Origin: Rhodanobacter sp. AS-Z3
GTDB taxonomy: Bacteria; Pseudomonadota; Gammaproteobacteria; Xanthomonadales; Rhodanobacteraceae
Length of the DNA: 64,000 nt
Assembly (NCBI RefSeq): GCF_029224025.1
Contig: NZ_CP119392.1
Location: 1,697,001-1,761,000, forward strand
Direction of reading: 5' to 3'
The notes beneath the pieces were generated by a model, which saw nothing but the letters and a program-made list of their open reading frames with translations, did no database searches and was not told the DNA's origin. Shown piece after piece: positions 18,476 through 28,569 of the stretch; position 1 is the first letter of the stretch, and each line of letters starts with the position of its first letter. The translations under genes and the position numbers were made by a program.

Positions 18476-19267
18476 ATGGACATCGTGATGACTGACGTAA
18501 CGGCGGTTCCCATCGTGACCATGTCGCGCCGTCGCGTGCTGGGTGCCTACCTGGAAGAGGCGCGCAGCGAATGCCTGCGCTACATGCGCAACCCCAGTTT
18601 CATGCTGCCAATCATGCTGTTTCCGGGGATGTTCTATCTGTTGTTTGGCGTGTTGATGGCTAAATCCAACGGCGCCGACGCGGCGCGCTACCTGCTCGCC
18701 AGCTACGGTGTATTCGGGGTGATGAGCCCTGGCTTGTTCGGCTTCGGGGTGTCGCTGGCGCTGGAACGTAACAGTGGCCTGCTGACTTTCAAGCGTGCGC
18801 TGCCGATGCCGCCGGGTGCCTATCTGATCGGCAAGATGGTGATGGCGATGGTGGCTGCCGCCGGAGTGATCCTGTTGCTGCTGGCGATGGCGACGACACT
18901 GGGCCATGTGTCGCTGGCCGCGCCGCAGGTCGGTGCCTTGTTGCTGGTCGGCGTACTTGGCGTGTTGCCGTTCTGTGCGCTGGGCATGTTTGTCGGCACG
19001 GTGTTCAAGGGGCAGGGTGCACCCGGTGTGCTGCAGCTGATCTATCTGCCGATGTCGTTCATGTCAGGCTTGTGGTTCCCCTTGCCGATGCTGCCGAAGT
19101 TCCTGCAGCAGATCGCGCCGATCTGGCCGAGCTATCACCTGGACATGTTGGCTCTGGCCGCGGTGGGCATGAACAAGCAGCCGCTGTTCGCGCATGTGCT
19201 GATGCTGTTGGGGTTCACGGCCGGCTTCCTGCTGCTGGCGGCGCGGCGCTTGCGCCGGCATGGTTGA
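18476..19267 (+). CDS. ABC-2 type transporter permease
   Basis: A 263-residue inner-membrane protein with six hydrophobic segments. The N-terminal amphipathic stretch (YLEEARSECLRYMRNPSFMLP) and C-terminal half (GVLQLIYLPMSFMSGLWFPLPMLP, then WPSYHLDMLAL) are typical of ABC-2 permeases that pair with DrrA/NatA-like ATPases. It is immediately adjacent to the ATPase gene with no gap. Substrate unknown; drug, peptide or lipid export are all possible. Confidence 0.9.
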   Translation: MDIVMTDVTAVPIVTMSRRRVLGAYLEEARSECLRYMRNPSFMLPIMLFPGMFYLLFGVLMAKSNGADAARYLLASYGVFGVMSPGLFGFGVSLALERNSGLLTFKRALPMPPGAYLIGKMVMAMVAAAGVILLLLAMATTLGHVSLAAPQVGALLLVGVLGVLPFCALGMFVGTVFKGQGAPGVLQLIYLPMSFMSGLWFPLPMLPKFLQQIAPIWPSYHLDMLALAAVGMNKQPLFAHVLMLLGFTAGFLLLAARRLRRHG

Positions 19268-19278
19268 AGTAGCATGCG

Positions 19279-20529
19279 ATGCAGCCTGCCCATTCCGCGA
19301 AACGACACGCCATGATCCCCGCCTTCATTAGCCGATGGTTCCTTCCGGCCCAGGATTCCGCCGTCGCCGACGACTTGCGACGCGGCAAGTCGCCATGGGC
19401 CGACAGCGTGCATCTGTTGTGGTCGCTGTGGATCTTCATCACGCCGATGTTCGACCACGGATTGCGCGGCTACACCACGACCTGGCTGTTGTTCACGCTG
19501 GCCTCGTATCCGGTGTTTCTGCTGCTGTTTGCCAGGATGCAGCTGGCTTCGCGTCGGACCGCCTATCGCTACGCCTGGGGCATGGCGGTGCTGTGCTTCG
19601 GTCTGATGCGCTGGTATCCCAGCGGCCTCAGCTATTTCGTGTACGCCTGCGTGATGCTCAGTCACTGCGACCGGCGGCAGTTCCGGAGTTATGCGCTCCA
19701 GGTATTGGCGCTCAATGCGATCTATGTGGGGCTGGCGTGGTGGATCGGTTACCCGAGCGCCTTGCTGGTAATCATGCCGGTCACCGTGTTCGTGATCTGC
19801 ACCATCGTAACCGTCGAGCAACTACAACACGAAAAGGATGCGGCGCTCAGCCTTTCCCATGACGAGGTACGCCGGCTCGCCGCTACGGCGGAGCGCGAAC
19901 GGATCGGCCGTGACCTGCACGACTTGCTGGGGCACACGCTGTCGCTGATCACGCTGAAGCTGGAGTTGTCGCGCAAGTTGTTCGATCGCGATGTCGAGGC
20001 AGCGAAACGTGAAGTGGAAGAGGCCGAAAAAGTTGCGCGACATGCGCTGGCCGAAGTGCGCAGTGCGGTCACCGGCATTCGCGCTACGGACCTGGCAGCG
20101 GAGATGGCGTCGGCGCGGTTGCTGCTTGAATCGTCTCGCGTGCATCTGGGATACGACGCGTCGCCGGTCGACATGCCGGCAGAAATAGAGCGGGGACTGT
20201 CACTGGTGTTGCGCGAGGCGGTGACCAATATCGCCCGGCACGCCGCTGCCAGTTGCGTGCGCATCGAGCTGCGCCGGGAGCACGCTGCGGTCTGCATGCA
20301 AATCAAAGATAACGGTCGCGGCGGCCTTGCCCGCGATGGCAACGGCATGACCGGAATGCGCGAGCGTGTCCGCGCGATGGGTGGAACCTTGGGCGTCGAA
20401 TCCCCGTTAGGGGGTGGCACGCAGTTGCGGGTGCTCGTGCCCGTGCCGGTGCTGCGCCTGGTCGAGTCCTCGCGCGTGGCGTCGGCAGTCAACCCGGTGC
20501 AGGCCAGCTCCAGCTATCCTGCGGCCTGA
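19279..20529 (+). CDS. DesK-type sensor histidine kinase
   Basis: A 416-residue kinase. Five to six membrane helices (about residues 45-180) with no periplasmic domain precede a HisKA_3 dimerisation box, ERERIGRDLHDLLGHTLSLITLKLEL (phospho-His near 214). The HATPase domain follows: REAVTNIARHAAAS (N box) and KDNGRGG...GNGMTGMRERVRAMGG (G boxes). Intramembrane-sensing DesK kinases respond to envelope or lipid state. An alternative start at 19312 (MIPAFISRW) is possible. It is followed by its response regulator. Confidence 0.9.
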   Translation: MQPAHSAKRHAMIPAFISRWFLPAQDSAVADDLRRGKSPWADSVHLLWSLWIFITPMFDHGLRGYTTTWLLFTLASYPVFLLLFARMQLASRRTAYRYAWGMAVLCFGLMRWYPSGLSYFVYACVMLSHCDRRQFRSYALQVLALNAIYVGLAWWIGYPSALLVIMPVTVFVICTIVTVEQLQHEKDAALSLSHDEVRRLAATAERERIGRDLHDLLGHTLSLITLKLELSRKLFDRDVEAAKREVEEAEKVARHALAEVRSAVTGIRATDLAAEMASARLLLESSRVHLGYDASPVDMPAEIERGLSLVLREAVTNIARHAAASCVRIELRREHAAVCMQIKDNGRGGLARDGNGMTGMRERVRAMGGTLGVESPLGGGTQLRVLVPVPVLRLVESSRVASAVNPVQASSSYPAA

Positions 20530-20583
20530 GCGGCTGCTGCGGTTTCTGCGCCAGCGCCCCCCTTTCGACAGACAGGTAAACCC

Positions 20584-21186
20584 ATGATTCGCGTGTTGCT
20601 GGCCGAAGATCAGGCGATGGTGCGTGGCGCGCTGTCGGCGTTGCTGCAGTTGGAATCAGATATCGAAGTGCTCGGTTCGGCGGCTGACGGCGAGGCCGCA
20701 TGGCGCGATATCCAGAAGCACAAGCCCGATGCGCTGGTGACGGACATCGAGATGCCGGGCCTGACCGGTCTGGAACTGGCCCAGCGCATTCAGCGGCAGG
20801 AGTTGCCGATCAAGGTGGTGATCGTCACCACGTTTGCTCGCCCCGGGTTCCTGCGTCGTGCGCTGGATGCCGGTGTGTCCGGCTATCTGCTGAAGGATGC
20901 GCCGGCGGAGAATCTGGCCGAGGCGTTGCGTACGGTGCATCGCGGTGGTCGCGCGATTGACCCGCAGCTGGCGCTGGAAGCATGGTCGGAAGCCGATCCC
21001 TTGAACGACCGCGAGCGCCAGGTGTTGCGGCTGGCGGGCGAAGGCCAGTCGGCCGGTGACATCGCCACGCAACTGAATCTTTCGCACGGCACGGTGCGCA
21101 ATTATCTGTCCGAGGCGATCGGCAAGCTCGGCGTGGCCAATCGCATCGAGGCGTTCCGGCTGGCGCGACAGAAAGGTTGGCTGTAG
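20584..21186 (+). CDS. NarL/DesR-type response regulator
   Basis: A 200-residue regulator. The receiver has the acidic pair at E8-D9, the phospho-acceptor Asp54 in ALVTDIEMPG, Thr in VIVTTFARPGFL and Lys in GYLLKDAPAE. A LuxR-type HTH closes the protein (LNDRERQVLRLAGEGQSAGDIATQLNLSHGTVRNYLSEAIGKLG in outline). Together with the kinase at 19279 it forms a pair that most likely controls the upstream ABC genes. AGACAGGTAAACCC precedes the ATG. Confidence 0.93.
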   Translation: MIRVLLAEDQAMVRGALSALLQLESDIEVLGSAADGEAAWRDIQKHKPDALVTDIEMPGLTGLELAQRIQRQELPIKVVIVTTFARPGFLRRALDAGVSGYLLKDAPAENLAEALRTVHRGGRAIDPQLALEAWSEADPLNDRERQVLRLAGEGQSAGDIATQLNLSHGTVRNYLSEAIGKLGVANRIEAFRLARQKGWL

Positions 21187-21264
21187 CGCCGCGCACCCGG
21201 GGATTTCGCAAGAAGCGGCCTGCTGCGAGATAATGCCGCGTTATCCACGCTGGCCGTCACCGTC

Positions 21265-22296
21265 TTGAAGAAGTCCGATTTCGATTTTGAACTGCCACCC
21301 GAGCTGATCGCGCAGGCCCCGCTGGCCGAGCGTTCGGCTAGCCGCATGCTCCTGCTTGATGTGCCGGCGCAGTCGCGGCAGGACCGCATGTTTCGCGAGC
21401 TGCCCGACTTTCTGCGGCCCGGTGACTTGCTGGTGTTCAACGACACCCGCGTCTTGCCGGCGCGCCTTTATGGCCACAAGGACACCGGTGGCGCGGTGGA
21501 AATCCTGATCGAGCGGCTCACCGGCGAACACGAGGCGATAGTGCAGCTCGGCGTCAGCAAGAAGCCGAAAGAAGGTGGCCGGATCGCGCTGGCCGATGGC
21601 AGCCATGCGGTGGTGCTGGGGCGTGATGAAGGCTTTTTTCGCCTGCGTTTCGAAGCGTCCGAGCCGCTGGAGAAGCTGCTGCTGAAGCTGGGCGAGATGC
21701 CGCTGCCGCCGTATATCGAGCGGCATGCCGATGCCAGCGACATGGAGCGCTACCAGACCGTGTTCGCGCGTGAACCCGGCGCGGTGGCGGCGCCGACCGC
21801 CGGTCTGCATTTTGATGAGGCGACGCTGCAACGACTGCGTGAGCGCGGTGTCGAGTTTGGCTATGTCACCCTGCATGTCGGCGCAGGCACGTTCCAGCCG
21901 GTGCGTGCGGATGATCTCAAAGATCACCACATGCATACCGAGTGGCTCAACGTCGGCGCGGAATTGGTAGGCCAGATCCAGCGCACTCGAGCGAACGGCG
22001 GCCGGGTGATCGCCGTGGGCACGACCGTGGTGCGCGCGCTGGAAAGCGCGAGCAAGGGCGGCGAGCTGCAGCCGTTTGCCGGCGAGACGCAGATTTTCAT
22101 CTTCCCCGGCTATCAGTTCACCAGCATCGACGGCCTGCTGACCAACTTCCACCTGCCGCAATCGACCCTGATGATGCTGGTGTCGGCATTGGCAGGGCGG
22201 GAATTCATTCTGGACAGCTACCGGCATGCGGTCGAGCAGCGCTACCGCTTCTTCTCGTATGGCGATTCGATGCTGATCCTCCCACACGGCGAGTAA
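21265..22296 (+). CDS. queA: S-adenosylmethionine:tRNA ribosyltransferase-isomerase (QueA)
   Basis: A 343-residue enzyme that transfers the ribosyl moiety of SAM to preQ1 in tRNA to form epoxyqueuosine. DFDFELPPELIAQAPLAERSASR, PGDLLVFNDTRVLPARLYG, YQTVFAREPGAVAAPTAGLHFD and VTLHVGAGTFQPVR are diagnostic. The start is a TTG at 21265, since the next ATG would delete the conserved N terminus. It begins the queuosine block ahead of tgt. Confidence 0.95.
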   Translation: MKKSDFDFELPPELIAQAPLAERSASRMLLLDVPAQSRQDRMFRELPDFLRPGDLLVFNDTRVLPARLYGHKDTGGAVEILIERLTGEHEAIVQLGVSKKPKEGGRIALADGSHAVVLGRDEGFFRLRFEASEPLEKLLLKLGEMPLPPYIERHADASDMERYQTVFAREPGAVAAPTAGLHFDEATLQRLRERGVEFGYVTLHVGAGTFQPVRADDLKDHHMHTEWLNVGAELVGQIQRTRANGGRVIAVGTTVVRALESASKGGELQPFAGETQIFIFPGYQFTSIDGLLTNFHLPQSTLMMLVSALAGREFILDSYRHAVEQRYRFFSYGDSMLILPHGE

Positions 22297-22304
22297 GCAT
22301 CCTC

Positions 22305-24078
<1,774 letters not shown>

Positions 24079-24189
24079 GCAGGGTTAGCGTTACTTTTCG
24101 CGGGGAAAAAGTGACTGTGACCCGGCCGGGAAGCTGCCGTGCACGCCCGGGGGGTGCATGGCATAATCGGGAATCTTTATTCAGGCATT

Positions 24190-24208
24190 CTGTCGAAAAC
24201 CTCGACAG
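24190..24208 (+). other. Small hairpin in the yajC 5' leader
   Basis: CTGTCGA-AAACC-TCGACAG forms a seven-base stem 24 bases before the yajC ATG, after a CATAAT -10-like hexamer (about 24162-24167). Its role is unknown. Confidence 0.35.
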
Positions 24209-24232
24209 CGCCATAACTTGCGAGACAAATCC

Positions 24233-24568
24233 ATGAGTTTTCCGATCTCTCCCGTGCTCGCCCAGGCCGCGGCTCCGCAGCCGGCCAGTAGTGGAAGCCT
24301 GCAAATGATCATCATGATGGTGGTGCTGTTCGGCCTTATGTATTTCATGATGATCCGCCCGCAGGCGAAGCGGCAGAAGGAGCATCGCGCGCTGATTGCC
24401 GGCCTGGCCAAGGGCGATGAAGTGGTCACCAACGGCGGCATTGCCGGACGTGTGGACGAAGTGGGCGAGACCTTCATCACCGTCGAGATCGCGGCCAACG
24501 TCAAGGTCAAGGTGCAAAAGGGCTCGGTGCAGCAGGTATTGCCCAAGGGTTCGCTGAAGTCTGTCTGA
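24233..24568 (+). CDS. yajC: Preprotein translocase subunit YajC
   Basis: A 111-residue protein with one membrane helix (LQMIIMMVVLFGLMYFMMIRPQAK) followed by a cytoplasmic domain with KGDEVVTNGGIAGRV. YajC associates with SecDF. The ATG at 24233 is preferred over an in-frame TTG 15 bases earlier. First gene of yajC-secD-secF. Confidence 0.95.
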   Translation: MSFPISPVLAQAAAPQPASSGSLQMIIMMVVLFGLMYFMMIRPQAKRQKEHRALIAGLAKGDEVVTNGGIAGRVDEVGETFITVEIAANVKVKVQKGSVQQVLPKGSLKSV

Positions 24569-24669
24569 AGACGTGTCGCGCGCCGCCCGGCTTGGTTCGG
24601 GTGGTCATGGCGATGCAGCCTCTTTCCCGATTGTTGCTACCGCTGCGGCTTTTGCCGCGGCTTTGATGG

Positions 24670-26562
24670 ATGCAAGGCATGAGTGATTTTCCTCGCTGGA
24701 AGTACGCGCTGGTCGCGCTGATGATGTTGTTCGGCGTGATTTACGCGCTGCCGAACGCGTTCCCGCCGCTGCAGGCGGTGCAGGTCACCGCAAATCGTGA
24801 AGCGCCGCCGATCAACGACGCCCTCAAACAGAAAGTCGAGGCCGGGCTGAAGGCGAAAAAAATTGCCGTGACGTCGGTCTTCGTCGAGGGCGACCACCTG
24901 CTGGCCACGTTCGCCAACTCCGACGTGCAGAAGAGTGGTTCGGACGAAATCAAGGCACTGCTAGGCGACGGCTACACGGTGGCGTTCAAGCTGCAGTCCA
25001 ACGTGCCGCATTGGTTGGGCGCGATCGGTGCCCGTTCGATGCCGCTGGGCCTTGACCTGCAGGGTGGCGTGCACTTCCTGATGCAGGTCGACCAGAAGGA
25101 CGCGATCGACAAGCAGGAAAACAGCTACGCCGACGACGTGCGCAGCCTGTTGCGGCAGAAGAACATCCGCTATGAGTCGGTGGTCCGCAATGCGGTTGCC
25201 GGGCAGGGCATCACGGTGATCCTGCGTTCCGCCGCCGATCGCTCCACCGCCTCGGATGCGATTGCCAACGAGTACACCGACCTCAACGTTTCCGAAGGCG
25301 CCAACACCGGTGACCGCTTCGTGTTGAACGTGGCGATCAAGCCGGAAAAGTTGCGTGAGCTGTCACGCAGTGCGATCACCCAGAACCTCGGCACCTTGCG
25401 TAACCGTATCAACGCGCTGGGCGTGTCCGAGCCGTTGATCCAGCAGCAGGGTGACAGCCGCATCGTGGTCGAGCTGGCCGGTGTGCAGGACCCGACCGAA
25501 GCGAAGAAACTGATCGGCGCCGTCGCCACGTTGCAGTACCGCCCGGGCATCGGTCAGCCTGGCGATCCGCGTGCCGTGGACGCGGCGCGTACGGGCAATA
25601 TCCCGCCAGACGCCAACCTGTTCTACATGCGTGGTGATCATCGCCCGGTGCTGGTCAGCAAGCAGATCATCGTGACCGGCAACCAGCTGGTGGACGCTTC
25701 TTCCGGCATCGACCAGGAGAGTGGCACGCCGAAGGTCGACGTCACCCTGAACGCGGCTGGCGCCAGGAAGATGGCCGACTTCACGAATGCCAATGTCGGC
25801 AAGCCGATGGCGGTGGTGTACGTCGAAACGATTTACGAAACGAAGATTGTCGACGGCAAGGAAATCCGCGTACCGAAAGTCACCGAGACGGTCATCAATG
25901 ACGCGAACATCGGCAGTCCCTTCAGCAGCAAGTTCCAGACCACCGGTCTGGGCAGCCCGAAGGAAGCATCCGAACTGGCCTTGCTGCTCAAGGGTGGCGC
26001 GCTGGCGGCTCCGATGGACATCGTCGCCGAGGGCGTGATCGGCGCCAGCCTGGGTCAGGACAACATCGACAAGGGTTTCATGGCGGTGATGCTCGGCCTG
26101 GCGCTGGTGTTGGTGGCCGCGGCGGTCTACTACAAGCTGTTCGGTCTGGTGGCCGATATCGCGTTGTTCTTCAACCTGGTGATCCTGGTGGCGGTGATGT
26201 CGCTGATCGGCGTCACCCTGACCATGCCTGGCGTGGCCGGTATCGTGCTCACCCTGGGCATGGCGATCGATGCGAACGTGCTGATCTGCGAACGCGTGCG
26301 TGAGGAATTGCGCAACGGTTCCAGCCCGCACGCCTCCATCCGCGCCGGTTACGAGAAGGCGTGGTCGACCATTCTGGACGCCAACGTCACCCACCTGATT
26401 GCCGCACTGGCACTGACCACAATGGGCAGCGGCGCGATCAAGGGCTTCGGCGTCACGCTGATGATCGGCATCCTGACTTCGCTGTTCACCTCGGTAACGT
26501 TGACGCATGCGTTCACCGCGGCGATCCACGGCAATCGCAAGCTCAAGACGCTGTCGGTCTAA
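24670..26562 (+). CDS. secD: Protein translocase subunit SecD
   Basis: A 630-residue RND-family membrane protein that uses the proton gradient to complete protein export. A first helix (YALVALMMLFGVIYALP) precedes a large periplasmic domain (P1, about 40-440, with LGLDLQGGVHFLMQVD and LRNRINALGVSEP). Five C-terminal helices include GMAIDANVLICERVREEL, which carries the proton-relay Asp. A second possible ATG lies nine bases downstream. secF follows after nine bases. Confidence 0.96.
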   Translation: MQGMSDFPRWKYALVALMMLFGVIYALPNAFPPLQAVQVTANREAPPINDALKQKVEAGLKAKKIAVTSVFVEGDHLLATFANSDVQKSGSDEIKALLGDGYTVAFKLQSNVPHWLGAIGARSMPLGLDLQGGVHFLMQVDQKDAIDKQENSYADDVRSLLRQKNIRYESVVRNAVAGQGITVILRSAADRSTASDAIANEYTDLNVSEGANTGDRFVLNVAIKPEKLRELSRSAITQNLGTLRNRINALGVSEPLIQQQGDSRIVVELAGVQDPTEAKKLIGAVATLQYRPGIGQPGDPRAVDAARTGNIPPDANLFYMRGDHRPVLVSKQIIVTGNQLVDASSGIDQESGTPKVDVTLNAAGARKMADFTNANVGKPMAVVYVETIYETKIVDGKEIRVPKVTETVINDANIGSPFSSKFQTTGLGSPKEASELALLLKGGALAAPMDIVAEGVIGASLGQDNIDKGFMAVMLGLALVLVAAAVYYKLFGLVADIALFFNLVILVAVMSLIGVTLTMPGVAGIVLTLGMAIDANVLICERVREELRNGSSPHASIRAGYEKAWSTILDANVTHLIAALALTTMGSGAIKGFGVTLMIGILTSLFTSVTLTHAFTAAIHGNRKLKTLSV

Positions 26563-26571
26563 GGAAACCCC

Positions 26572-27534
26572 ATGGAAATCTTCAATCACGACAGCAATAT
26601 CCACTTCCTGGGGATGCGCAAATACACCATTGCGCTCGCCATCCTGCTGATGATCGTCTCCATCGGCCTCATCGCGGTCAAGGGACTCAATTACGGCCTG
26701 GACTTCACCGGCGGCGTGTCGATGACCGTCGATTACGACCAGTCGGTGGAAATCGCCGATGTGCGCGCGGCGCTGGAAAAGGGCGGGCTGGATGGCGCCA
26801 TGGTGCAGAGCCTCGGCGGCACGCGCGAGGTCTCCATCCGCATGCAGACCAAGGACGTGCCGGAAGCGGCCGATGCCAGTGGCAAGATCAACCTGGACCG
26901 CGTCGCCGCCAACGTCACCAAGGTGCTGCAGGCTGCACGCCCGGACGCCAAGTTGAAGAACCCCGAGTTCATCAGCGCCGAAGTGGGTGCCGAACTGCGC
27001 AGTGACGGTACCGTGGCTGCGGTGTTCGTGATCCTCGGCATCATGGCTTACCTGTGGATACGCTTCGAGCGTCGCTTCGCGATTGCCGCGGTGGCCACCG
27101 AAGTGCACGACGTGCTGGTCACGCTGGGCATTCTGGCGCTGGTGCAGCGTGAGTTCGACATGACCGTGCTGGCTTCGGTGCTGGCGGTGATCGGTTACTC
27201 GATCAATGACAAGGTGGTGGTGTTCGACCGTATCCGTGAGTTGTTCCGGCTGGCGCGCAAGGCCGAGCCGGAAGAGATTCTCAACCGCTCGATCAACAAC
27301 ACGCTGTCGCGAACCATCATCACCTCACTGTTCACCGCGATCACCATGGGCGCGCTGTTTTTCTTCGGCGGCACCGCGGTGCACGGCTTCGCGGTGACCA
27401 TGCTGATCGGCATTCTGGTTGGCACGCTGTCCTCGATCTTCGTGGCCAGCCCGATCCTGCTGTGGCTGGGCGTGTCGAAGAAAGACTTGATGCCGGTGAC
27501 CAAGGAAAACCCGGAGCTCGCACGGCGTCCGTAA
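26572..27534 (+). CDS. secF: Protein translocase subunit SecF
   Basis: A 320-residue SecF: an N-terminal helix, LNYGLDFTGGVSMTVDYD, a short periplasmic domain, and five helices with VLAVIGYSINDKVVVFDRIREL and the TxxSR-like LNRSINNTLSRTIITSL. AAGGAAACCCC precedes the ATG. It ends the operon; a strong terminator follows at 27559. Confidence 0.96.
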   Translation: MEIFNHDSNIHFLGMRKYTIALAILLMIVSIGLIAVKGLNYGLDFTGGVSMTVDYDQSVEIADVRAALEKGGLDGAMVQSLGGTREVSIRMQTKDVPEAADASGKINLDRVAANVTKVLQAARPDAKLKNPEFISAEVGAELRSDGTVAAVFVILGIMAYLWIRFERRFAIAAVATEVHDVLVTLGILALVQREFDMTVLASVLAVIGYSINDKVVVFDRIRELFRLARKAEPEEILNRSINNTLSRTIITSLFTAITMGALFFFGGTAVHGFAVTMLIGILVGTLSSIFVASPILLWLGVSKKDLMPVTKENPELARRP

Positions 27535-27558
27535 GCGCAAGTATCTGCGGAGTCCACG

Positions 27559-27587
27559 AAAGGCCCGGCAATGCCGGGCCTTTCTGT
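27559..27587 (+). terminator. Rho-independent terminator after secF
   Basis: AAAGGCCCGGC-AAT-GCCGGGCCTTT followed by CTGTTTG. The stem is 11 bases, mostly GC, 24 bases past the secF stop. Confidence 0.85.
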
Positions 27588-27644
27588 TTGCGCGGGCTGT
27601 GATTTTTCTGCGACAGTCGACACCACGTGCGCCAGAATCCGGGT

Positions 27645-27671
27645 TACATATTTCTGGCCTGTGGTCGATAA
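27645..27671 (+). promoter_or_regulatory. Candidate sigma-28 (FliA) promoter of motAB
   Basis: TACATATT (27645-27652), exactly 11 bases, then GTCGATAA (27664-27671). The FliA consensus is TAAAGTTT-N11-GCCGATAA, so this matches 5/8 and 7/8 with the right spacing. It lies 28 bases before the motA ATG, in a stretch free of other genes. Confidence 0.6.
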
Positions 27672-27699
27672 CTGGGGGTCGACCCCAAATGGAATCAGC

Positions 27700-28569
27700 A
27701 TGCTTGTAGTTATTGGAACCCTGGTGGTCATCATCAGCGTGCTCGGCGGCTACATGCTGTCGCACGGCCACCTGCTGGCACTGTGGCAGCCGTATGAGCT
27801 GCTGATCATCGCTGGCGGTGCCGCCGGTGCATTCCTGATCGCCAATCCCATGAAGGTCGTCAAGGAGTCTTTCAGCGAAATGCTGGGTCTGTTGAAAGGT
27901 CCGGCCTATCGTCGGCAGGACTATGTCGACCTGCTCTCATTGCTTTACGACATTTTCAGTCTGATGCGAAAGAACGGCTTGCTCAGCCTGGAGTCGCATA
28001 TCGAAGAACCCGCCAGCAGCGAGGTCTTTTCGGCGTATCCGCGATTGATGGGCGAGCATCATTTGATCGAGTTCATCACTGACTGCCTGCGCCTGATCGT
28101 GGGCGGCAGCATGAATCCGCATGAGCTGGAAGCACTGCTTGAACTGGAACTGGAGACCCATCACCAGGAAGCCGAGGCACCGGCGTCGGCCGTGATGAAG
28201 TCGGCCGACTCGCTGCCGGGCTTCGGTATCGTGGCGGCCGTGCTCGGTATCGTGACGACCATGTCGCAGCTCGGTGGCGACACCTCCAAGATCGGCGAAC
28301 ACATTGCCGGCGCACTGGTGGGAACCTTCCTCGGCATCCTGCTTTGCTATGGCTTTGGCGGGCCGTTGGCCTCGGCCATGGAAAGCCGGGCGCAGGAAGA
28401 TGGCAAGGCGTTCGAGTGCGTGAAAGTGGCGATGATCGCCAACTTGCGCGGTTACAACCCGATGGTCTCGGTCGAATTTGCGCGCAAGTCACTGTCCGGC
28501 CATATCCGGCCGAGCTTTGTGGATCTTGAGGGGCATCTCAAGGGTGCACGTGCCGGGAACGGCGGATGA
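27700..28569 (+). CDS. motA: Flagellar motor stator protein MotA
   Basis: A 289-residue four-helix stator protein: VVIGTLVVIISVLGGYMLSHGHLLALWQPYE, IIAGGAAGAFLIANP, the cytoplasmic loop (residues 60-165), and SADSLPGFGIVAAVLGIVTTMSQLGG with the conserved prolines and torque helices. An upstream open stretch in frame is not protein-like. motB overlaps its last codon by four bases. It forms the proton channel with MotB. No other flagellar genes are nearby. Confidence 0.94.
   Translation: MLVVIGTLVVIISVLGGYMLSHGHLLALWQPYELLIIAGGAAGAFLIANPMKVVKESFSEMLGLLKGPAYRRQDYVDLLSLLYDIFSLMRKNGLLSLESHIEEPASSEVFSAYPRLMGEHHLIEFITDCLRLIVGGSMNPHELEALLELELETHHQEAEAPASAVMKSADSLPGFGIVAAVLGIVTTMSQLGGDTSKIGEHIAGALVGTFLGILLCYGFGGPLASAMESRAQEDGKAFECVKVAMIANLRGYNPMVSVEFARKSLSGHIRPSFVDLEGHLKGARAGNGG

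Noticed and set aside
25363..27108. Long minus-strand open frame across secD and secF
   Set aside because: His/Arg/Gln-rich translation typical of antisense frames in GC-rich genes; secD and secF are unmistakable on the plus strand.
27674..27685. GGGGTCGACCCC palindrome near motA as an operator
   Set aside because: A 12-base GC palindrome alone is weak evidence and it lies between the promoter and start with no second copy seen.
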